Source: DASXIW01 sp036497785 (GTDB taxonomy: Bacteria > Pseudomonadota > Alphaproteobacteria > Acetobacterales > Acetobacteraceae). From it: DNA of 11,983 nucleotides. Below, piece after piece: positions 7,525-11,983 of the stretch (its first letter is position 1; every line of letters starts with the position of its first letter). The stretch lies in the NCBI GenBank assembly GCA_036497785.1, contig DASXIW010000025.1, positions 1 to 11,983 of the forward strand. The letters are read 5' to 3'. A program made the translations under genes and the position numbers. A model generated the notes under the pieces. That model saw nothing but the letters and a program-made list of their open reading frames with translations. It searched no databases and was not told the origin of the DNA.

Positions 7525-8229
7525 ATGGACGACAGCGAATTCGATCGCGCTTTGCTCACCGCGGCTTTCGAAATGGCCGCCGACCACGGCTGGCACCGCA
7601 TGAGCATCGCGGGGGCTGCCCGACGGGCCGGGCTTGCGCTGGATCGCGCCCGGCTCCGCTTTCCCCATCGCGGCGCCGTGCTGGTGCGCTTTGGCCGCGA
7701 AGCCGACCGGCTGGCACTGGCCGCCGCTACCCGGGATGCGCCGGTGCGCGACCAGATTTTCGACATGCTGATGCGCCGCTTCGATGCGCTGCAAACGCAT
7801 CGCGCGGGCATCCTCGCGCTGTTCCGCGCCCTGCCCGCCAAGCCACATCTGGCGCTGATGCTGACCTGCGCCAATCTGTACAGCATGGGGTGGATCTTGG
7901 AAGCGGCCGGCGTTTCCACCATCGGCCCGGTCGGCCAGCTGCGCCGCAAGGGCCTGCTTGCCGCATGGCTCTGGGCGGTGCGCGCATGGCGCGGCGATGA
8001 GACGGTCGACCTGTCGGTCACCATGGCCGCACTGGACCATGCGCTCGCACGCGCGGAGACCGCCGAGGGGTGGCTGTGCCGCCGGCGCCCCGATAGCCCG
8101 GCTCCCGCGGCCGATCCTGGTCCCAGCCCCGGGCCCGGCCCCGAACCGGACGGTCCACCGTCATTCGAACCGCCTCCCGGCGGGCCGCCCGAGACCGGCA
8201 TGCCCGCCGATGTCACACCGCTCGCATAA
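7525..8229 (+). CDS. COQ9/TetR-fold family protein with a Pro/Gly-rich tail
   Basis: A 234-residue protein. Residues 1-65 look like a TetR-type helix-turn-helix (FDRALLTAAFEMAADHGWHRMSIAGAARRAGLALDRAR region), and the all-helical remainder ends with MAALDHALARAE (167-178). The small-residue HTH, the FPHRGAVLVRFGREADR segment and GQLRRKGLLAAWLWAVRAW match the COQ9 family, whose members use a TetR-like fold to bind lipid and present quinone intermediates to COQ7 rather than to bind DNA. The alternative is a true TetR regulator; the weak recognition helix and the proC neighbourhood favour COQ9. From about 189 to the end the chain is low complexity, rich in Pro, Gly and acidic residues, which is not part of the usual fold. 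The start at 7525 fits the beginning of helix 1; an upstream in-frame ATG at 7453 overlaps proC. Confidence 0.75.
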   Translation: MDDSEFDRALLTAAFEMAADHGWHRMSIAGAARRAGLALDRARLRFPHRGAVLVRFGREADRLALAAATRDAPVRDQIFDMLMRRFDALQTHRAGILALFRALPAKPHLALMLTCANLYSMGWILEAAGVSTIGPVGQLRRKGLLAAWLWAVRAWRGDETVDLSVTMAALDHALARAETAEGWLCRRRPDSPAPAADPGPSPGPGPEPDGPPSFEPPPGGPPETGMPADVTPLA

Positions 8230-8254
8230 TCGGATCCGCCTTTAAAACGTCATC

Positions 8255-8272
8255 TCGCCGCGATTGCGGCGA
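8255..8272 (+). other. Short perfect hairpin between the COQ9-like and phasin genes
   Basis: TCGCCGC and GCGGCGA (8255-8261 and 8266-8272) form a 7-bp stem with the tetraloop GATT. No T-run follows on the plus strand, so it is not a clear terminator. It sits 26 bases after the COQ9-like stop and 55 bases before the phasin ATG, so it may lie in the phasin promoter or leader. Function unknown. Confidence 0.45.
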
Positions 8273-8327
8273 AGCAGTCACCGTCGGACGATACGCGGCG
8301 GCAACGCATTCACAGCAGGAACTGACC

Positions 8328-8807
8328 ATGGCCGAAGAAACAACCCCAACCGGCAATAATTCCCCCTTCGCCCTGGCGATGGGCCAGGCCAAAAAGGCAT
8401 CGGAAGAGTTCACCCGATTGTTCTCGGAAATGAAGGTGCCGGGTGCCGAGGCCCTGACCGCCGCCCATAAGCGCAACATCGAGGCCATCACCGCGGCCAA
8501 CCGCATCGCCCTGGAAGGCGCCCAGGCCGTCGCCAAGCGGCATATGGAGATCGTCCAGCAGACCATCGCGGAGATGAGCGAGACCGTTCGCAGCCTGACG
8601 ACGTCCGAGGCCCCGCATGCGAAGGCCGCCCGGCAGGCCGAATTGCTGAAGCAGGCTTATGAGCGCGCTGTCGCCAATACCCGCGAGATCTCCGACCTGA
8701 TCCAACGTTCGAACACGGAGGCCCTCGATCTGCTGAACAAGCGCTTCCTCGAAGCGATGGACGAGGTCAAAAGCCTGATGGACAAGGGCGCCAACCGCTC
8801 CGCTTGA
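8328..8807 (+). CDS. Phasin family protein
   Basis: A 159-residue, almost entirely helical, Ala/Glu/Lys-rich protein of the phasin family. Phasins coat polyhydroxyalkanoate granules and control their number and size. The sequence has the expected shape: a short polar N-terminus, then amphipathic helices with AHKRNIEAITAANRIALEGA (46-65), QAVAKRHMEIVQQTIAEM and a C-terminal region with SDLIQRSNTEALDLLNKRF. There is no signal peptide or membrane segment. The ATG at 8328 follows a good ribosome site (CAGCAGGA). It is separated from the COQ9-like gene by 98 bases and probably has its own promoter. No PHA synthase or other granule gene lies in the window. Confidence 0.9.
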   Translation: MAEETTPTGNNSPFALAMGQAKKASEEFTRLFSEMKVPGAEALTAAHKRNIEAITAANRIALEGAQAVAKRHMEIVQQTIAEMSETVRSLTTSEAPHAKAARQAELLKQAYERAVANTREISDLIQRSNTEALDLLNKRFLEAMDEVKSLMDKGANRSA

Positions 8808-8816
8808 AGTCGAAAC

Positions 8817-8847
8817 CATGATGGCGTCGCCTATCTGAGCCATCATG
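8817..8847 (+). terminator. Candidate hairpin downstream of the phasin gene
   Basis: CATGATGGC and GCCATCATG (8817-8825 and 8839-8847) form a perfect 9-bp stem around a 13-base loop, ten bases after the phasin stop. No U-tract follows on the plus strand (the next bases are CCCTAAAAG), so it is more likely to protect or punctuate the phasin mRNA than to terminate alone. Confidence 0.45.
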
Positions 8848-8850
8848 CCC

Positions 8851-8891
8851 TAAAAGGGCGCGGATCTAAACCGGCAGTTGGATCCGCGCCC
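8851..8891 (-). terminator. Intrinsic terminator of the histidine kinase gene
   Basis: GGGCGCGGATC (8856-8866) and GATCCGCGCCC (8881-8891) form a perfect 11-bp stem with a 14-base loop. Read on the minus strand the hairpin is followed at once by TTTTA. The kinase stop codon lies at the 3' edge of the loop, so the last codons of the gene form the 5' arm of the stem. This also blocks readthrough toward the converging phasin gene. Confidence 0.85.
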
Positions 8892-10194
8892 GCAGCCCGC
8901 CCATCGGGCTGTCCTCCAGTACGATGTCGCCGCCATGCGCGCGCACGATGTCCAGGGCGATGCTCAGCCCGAGTCCGGTGCCTGACGCGCCGCTCTCGAA
9001 CGGCTTGAACGCGGCTTCCCGGCGCTCGCTCGGGATGCCGGGGCCGTCATCATCCACCGTCACCTGCACAAAGCGATCGCCGCCGCGCCGCGCCCCCAGC
9101 GCCACATGCCGCGAATGTCGGCGTGCATTGTCGACCAGATTGGTCAGCGCCCGCTTCAATGCGTCCGCCCGCAGCGACAGCACCAGCGGATCCGGCACTT
9201 GCAGCGCCACCTGCGCCCCGGTTCGGCGGGCGCCGGCCGCGACATCCTCCAGCACCGCGCCCAGATCCGTCGGCCGTGCTTGCTCCACCCCCTCCCCGCG
9301 CGCGAAGGCAAGATAGGCGGCGATCATCCGCTCCATCTCCTCGACGTCGCCGGTCATCTCCGCCACATCCTGGCGCAGTTCCTCCGTGGCCGGCATCACC
9401 GCCAGCGCCAGCCGCAGCCGGGTCAGCGGCGTGCGCAGATCATGCGACACGCCGGCCAGCATTTCCGTGCGCTGCTGCAGGAACCGACCAATCCGCTCCT
9501 GCATCCGGTTGAAGGCCACGGCGGCCTGCCGCACCTCGGTGGCGCCAGACGGCTTGATCGGCCCCGCATCGCGCCCCATGCCGAAGGCTTCGGCCGCGGC
9601 GGCCAAACGCCGAAGGGCGCGCACCTGGTTGCGCATGAATAATGCGGCAATGCCGAACACCGCCAAAGACGATCCCACCAGCCACAAGAAGAAGACGTAG
9701 AACGTGGCGGCAAACAGCCGCTTGCGCGGCGCCTCGATGGTCAGCACCCCATCGGACATCTGCACGCGGATCACCAACGACAGCGGATCGGATTGCGAAT
9801 CGATGGTGAAGGGCAGTTGCACCTTCTCCTGCAGCGCCGAACTCAGGGCCGCGGCGCTGACATTGAACAGGCCCGGCGGCGGGGCAGGCTTCAGAACCGC
9901 GCCGTGATCAAATCTCATCTCCAGCTCGAACTGGTCCCACGCATTGCGGAGTATCCAGTTCTGGTCCACCGGGTTCGGCAGGATCTGCAACAAATCGATG
10001 CTGGTCGCGATCTCCCCGGCCACACCGCCAGACAAGCGGCGCGACACAATGTCCAGATGACTGCCGTAGAAAATCTGCAGCGCGACCACCTGCACCACCA
10101 CGAGCGGCACAAGAATGATCAACAACGACCGCGCCAATAACGAACGCGGCAAAACCCGCTTCACAACCGCACTCTGCGGCAACGGAACCCGCAT
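8866..10194 (-). CDS. EnvZ-type sensor histidine kinase
   Basis: Inner-membrane two-component sensor of 442 residues, most likely partner of the OmpR-family regulator encoded upstream. Layout: short basic cytoplasmic N-terminus, first membrane helix (about 19-42), periplasmic sensor domain of about 115 residues, second membrane helix (about 160-186), HAMP linker (187-240), dimerisation domain with H-box LAGVSHDLRTPLTRLRL and phosphorylatable H251, and the ATPase domain with N-box NLVDNARRH (from 352), G1 DDDGPGIP (381-388) and G2 GTGLGLS (405-411). All catalytic motifs are intact. The start at 10194 is chosen because a perfect GGAGG (10207-10203) lies eight bases upstream; a longer reading from 10227 starts inside the terminal repeat of the neighbouring palindromic element and has no ribosome site. 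The signal sensed is unknown. Confidence 0.94.
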   Translation of the reverse strand: MRVPLPQSAVVKRVLPRSLLARSLLIILVPLVVVQVVALQIFYGSHLDIVSRRLSGGVAGEIATSIDLLQILPNPVDQNWILRNAWDQFELEMRFDHGAVLKPAPPPGLFNVSAAALSSALQEKVQLPFTIDSQSDPLSLVIRVQMSDGVLTIEAPRKRLFAATFYVFFLWLVGSSLAVFGIAALFMRNQVRALRRLAAAAEAFGMGRDAGPIKPSGATEVRQAAVAFNRMQERIGRFLQQRTEMLAGVSHDLRTPLTRLRLALAVMPATEELRQDVAEMTGDVEEMERMIAAYLAFARGEGVEQARPTDLGAVLEDVAAGARRTGAQVALQVPDPLVLSLRADALKRALTNLVDNARRHSRHVALGARRGGDRFVQVTVDDDGPGIPSERREAAFKPFESGASGTGLGLSIALDIVRAHGGDIVLEDSPMGGLRARIQLPV

Positions 10195-10202
10195 CCTCAG
10201 CG

Positions 10203-10207
10203 CCTCC
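10203..10207 (-). promoter_or_regulatory. Ribosome binding site of the histidine kinase gene
   Basis: Minus-strand GGAGG stands eight bases before the ATG at 10194. It decides the start over the in-frame ATG at 10227, and it lies just outside the palindromic element. Confidence 0.8.
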
Positions 10208-10223
10208 GATCGGGGTGGTTGGA

Positions 10224-10461
10224 GCATGAAGGAAGGCCAGGGCGCTGCCCTGGACCCGGCAGGGCTCTGCCCTGCATCCGCAAAGGGGCAGAAGCCCCTT
10301 TGATCCCATTACGTAGGTGGTTTGGAGAGGAGGGGAGGCTGAGGTGCTTGTGGCAGCGATGCGTTAGCCCCCCCTGCTCTCCAAACCACCTTAAAAGTAG
10401 CGGGGTCCAGGGCAGAGCCCTGGTGGGGTCCAGGGGCAACGCCCCCGGCCTTCCTTCATGC
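10224..10461. repeat. 238-base imperfect palindromic element with 15-base perfect terminal inverted repeats
   Basis: The ends GCATGAAGGAAGGCC (10224-10238) and GGCCTTCCTTCATGC (10447-10461) are exact inverted copies. Inside, both arms repeat the same blocks in order: a GGGCG-TGCCC hairpin plus TGGACC; the 15-mer CAGGGCTCTGCCCTG (10260-10274 and its inverted form near 10408-10422); and AGGTGGTTTGGAGAG (10315-10329) against CTCTCCAAACCACCT (10377-10391). The left arm alone has AAAGGGGC-AGAA-GCCCCTTT (10282-10301), an 8-bp hairpin. The 47-base centre (10330-10376) is not palindromic. There is no convincing coding capacity and I see no target-site duplication. It looks like a non-autonomous repeated element (MITE- or REP-like). 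It fills most of the 291 bases between the response regulator and kinase genes, which hold no gene. Confidence 0.85.
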
Positions 10462-10485
10462 CACATCACATCCGCACGCATGCGC

Positions 10486-11184
10486 TCAGGCTCCGGGTTT
10501 CAGCACGTAGCCGCGGCCGCGGACGGTGTGCAGGAAGCGCGGCTCGCGGGGGTCGGCTTCGATTTTGCGGCGCAGGCGGGTCACCTGGACGTCGATGGCG
10601 CGTTCGCTGGATTCGTCCATGTCGAGGGCCTGGGCGATATCCTCGCGCGACAGGATTTCGTTGGCGCGCAGCGCGAGGGCCAGCAGCAGCGAGGCCTCGC
10701 CGCCAGTGAGACGGACGATGCCAGCAGGGCCGCGCAGTTCGGCGCGGCCGATATCGAAGGTGAGCAGGCCGAGTTGGACGGGGCCCGTTTGGGTGCCGGA
10801 GACGGGCGGCGGCGGAGCGCGGCGGAGCATGGCGCGGATGCGCAGCAGCAATTCCTTGGGTTCGAACGGCTTCGGCAAGTAGTCGTCGGCACCCGCCTCG
10901 AATCCGGCGATGCGGTCTTCGGGGGCGCCGCGGGCGGTGAGCAGCAGCACGGGAATGTCGGCGCTGTCCTGGCGCAGTGATTCGGTGAGCGATAATCCGG
11001 TCTCGCCCGGCATCATCACGTCCAACACCAGCAGGTCCGGCTGCAGGAAGCGCATCCTGTCGCGCGCCTCGGCGGCGTCTTCCGCGGTGGTGACGCGAAA
11101 GCCGTGATCCGACAGATAACGCGAGAGCAGCCCGCGCAGACGGGCATCGTCATCCACCACCAGGATCAGGGCGTCTTCGGCCAT
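10486..11184 (-). CDS. OmpR-family response regulator (PetR-like)
   Basis: A 232-residue DNA-binding response regulator. The receiver domain (about 5-118) has the acidic pair D11/D12, phosphoacceptor D55 in LLVLDVMMPGETG, T83 in LLLTARG and K105 in LPKPFEP. After a proline-rich linker (about 123-134) comes the winged-helix effector domain with RAIDVQVTRLRRKIEADP (195-212) and HTVRGRGYVLKPG at the end. Together with the MarR gene directly upstream the pair resembles PetP/PetR of Rhodobacter capsulatus, which are needed for expression of cytochrome bc1; that link is inferred. The start at 11184 has AAGGA (11197-11193) at eight-base spacing; the in-frame ATG at 11190 would leave only two bases. 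It is separated from the MarR stop by 38 bases, so one transcript is likely, and from the kinase gene by the palindromic element. Confidence 0.94.
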   Translation of the reverse strand: MAEDALILVVDDDARLRGLLSRYLSDHGFRVTTAEDAAEARDRMRFLQPDLLVLDVMMPGETGLSLTESLRQDSADIPVLLLTARGAPEDRIAGFEAGADDYLPKPFEPKELLLRIRAMLRRAPPPPVSGTQTGPVQLGLLTFDIGRAELRGPAGIVRLTGGEASLLLALALRANEILSREDIAQALDMDESSERAIDVQVTRLRRKIEADPREPRFLHTVRGRGYVLKPGA

Positions 11185-11222
11185 GCGCATATTCCTTCAA
11201 GCAGAGCCTTCAAACCGGGCCA

Positions 11223-11780
11223 TCATGCCGGGCGGGCGCGGGGGGCACGCGCGGCTTGTTCGCCCCTGTCCATATAGGCGCGCGCGGCCTCATCCATGAT
11301 CCCCCGCATGACGCGCCGGAAGCCCTCCACCGCCGGGCCCCCGGCCTCGCGATAGGCAGCGACCAGCCGTTCGCGCTGGCGTTCGTACAGCCGGCGTTCC
11401 AGATCCTGTCCGGCCTGGGTCAGCGCCAGCAGGCGCTGGCGACGATCGGCGCGGCCCGGGATCTGTGCGACATAGCCTTGTTCGATCAGGGCATTCAGCA
11501 CGCGGGAGAGACTCTGCTTGGTGATGCGCAGCAAGGATAGCAGGTCGCCGACCGACATGCCGGCATTTCGGCCGATGAAGTGCAATGCGCGATGGTGGGC
11601 ACGCCCCAGGCCGAGTTCCTCGAGAATGACGTCGGCAGCGTTGGTGAAGTCGCGATAGGCGAAAAAGAGCATGTCCTGTGCCGCGCGAATTTCCTCCTCG
11701 CGCAGGAACAGCAGATTGGCGCCGGCCTGCGGGCCCGATTTCGGATCCAAGGTTTTCAGATCGCCCTTCGGTTCGGGCAT
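11223..11780 (-). CDS. MarR-family transcriptional regulator (PetP-like)
   Basis: A 185-residue winged-helix regulator, longer than typical MarR proteins through extra N- and C-terminal tails. The core runs from MLFFAYRDFTNAADVILEEL through AHHRALHFIGRNAG, the recognition helix region LLSLLRITKQSLSRVLNALI (81-100) and the wing GRADRRQRLLALT (109-121). This layout closely recalls PetP of Rhodobacter capsulatus, encoded with the response regulator PetR. The start at 11780 is preceded by AAGGA (11794-11790) at nine bases; the ATG at 11789, three codons earlier, abuts that sequence and is less likely. It diverges from ilvE; a promoter with a perfect TATAAT and an inverted repeat stand upstream (see 11813-11861). 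It is probably the first gene of an operon with the response regulator and kinase. Confidence 0.9.
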   Translation of the reverse strand: MPEPKGDLKTLDPKSGPQAGANLLFLREEEIRAAQDMLFFAYRDFTNAADVILEELGLGRAHHRALHFIGRNAGMSVGDLLSLLRITKQSLSRVLNALIEQGYVAQIPGRADRRQRLLALTQAGQDLERRLYERQRERLVAAYREAGGPAVEGFRRVMRGIMDEAARAYMDRGEQAARAPRARPA

Positions 11781-11812
11781 ATCAGCCATTCCTTCGGTTT
11801 ACGACAGCATTA

Positions 11813-11861
11813 TTGACGTAGATGAAAGGTAATTATAGCGTCAACCGTCCTCGAGAAACAA
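11813..11861. promoter_or_regulatory. marR promoter and candidate operator shared with ilvE
   Basis: On the minus strand TTGTTT (11861-11856) and a perfect TATAAT (11837-11832) are 18 bases apart, placing a start site about 35-45 bases before the MarR start codon. An inverted repeat, TTGACG (11813-11818) and CGTCAA (11839-11844), brackets this -10 box. Its left half is also a good -35 box for plus-strand transcription of ilvE, although the matching -10 (TATAGC, 11834-11839) is spaced at only 15. Autorepression by the MarR protein, together with effects on ilvE, would fit this layout but is not shown. Confidence 0.5.
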
Positions 11862-11880
11862 TATTACAAGGAAAACCCCG

Positions 11881-11983
11881 ATGGCGCTTATTCCTTTCGA
11901 TGACCGCGATGGCCAGATCTGGTTCGACGGCGAGATGGTGCCGTGGCGGGATGCCACGCTGCATGTTCTGTCACATGGGCTGC
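11881..11983 (+). CDS. ilvE: Branched-chain amino acid aminotransferase, 5' end only
   Basis: Only the first 34 codons are in the window; the gene continues past the right edge. The reading MALIPFDDRDGQIWFDGEMV, followed by PWRDATLHVLSHGL, matches the N-terminus of alphaproteobacterial IlvE, a pyridoxal-phosphate class IV transaminase for leucine, isoleucine and valine. AAGGA (11868-11872) lies eight bases before the ATG. The gene diverges from the MarR regulator. Confidence 0.88.
   Translation, partial: MALIPFDDRDGQIWFDGEMVPWRDATLHVLSHGL

Noticed and set aside
6612..8040. Long minus-strand frames antisense to proC and the COQ9-like gene
   Set aside because: The opposite strand has full-length proC with all motifs; these frames arise from codon bias.
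8255..8272. Hairpin considered as an intrinsic terminator for the proC/COQ9 transcript
   Set aside because: No T-run follows on the plus strand, so only a hairpin of unknown role is reported.
10224..10461. Palindromic element considered as a remnant insertion sequence with transposase
   Set aside because: It is too short for a transposase, shows no coding remnant, and no target-site duplication is visible; the term repeat is safer.
10219..10980. Plus-strand open frame running through the palindromic element and into the response regulator gene
   Set aside because: It is antisense to the regulator and its first part is only the hairpin element; no domain or ribosome site supports it.

Overview
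The window looks like chromosomal DNA from a GC-rich alphaproteobacterium, probably a member of the Rhodospirillales close to Acetobacteraceae. I infer this from the roughly two-thirds G+C, the protein families (short-form MidA, COQ9-like protein, UbiK-like coiled-coil protein, PHB phasin, MarR/OmpR/EnvZ-type cluster next to ilvE) and the small-hairpin intergenic element. No database search was possible.

Left part (1-5547, all on the minus strand): a tightly packed operon reads right to left as hldD, lgt, a MidA/NDUFAF7-type methyltransferase, pgeF and a lipoprotein. Every junction is a stop/start overlap or direct abutment. About 150 bases later comes prs, probably from its own promoter; prs runs off the left edge. 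The operon is about the cell envelope (LPS core heptose, lipoprotein lipidation, peptidoglycan editing, a lipoprotein), with a complex I assembly factor in the middle.

Middle (5627-8807, plus strand): a UbiK-like coiled-coil protein, a YbjN-domain protein, proC, a COQ9/TetR-fold protein and a phasin. UbiK and COQ9 families both belong to ubiquinone synthesis.

Right part (8866-11789, minus strand): a MarR regulator, an OmpR-family response regulator and an EnvZ-type histidine kinase, read in that order. The MarR/response regulator pair resembles PetP/PetR, the regulators tied to cytochrome bc1 in Rhodobacter capsulatus. A 238-base non-coding imperfect palindrome with 15-base perfect terminal inverted repeats lies between regulator and kinase genes, and the kinase gene ends in a strong intrinsic terminator. 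Diverging from marR at the right edge is the start of ilvE, across a promoter region with a TTGACG/CGTCAA inverted repeat over a perfect TATAAT box.

The gene content is mostly core metabolism and housekeeping. I saw no phage, transposase, CRISPR array, tRNA or rRNA. The most unusual items are the palindromic element splitting the two-component pair, the repeat-rich tail of the operon lipoprotein, the proline/glycine tail on the COQ9-like protein, and the marR/ilvE control region.
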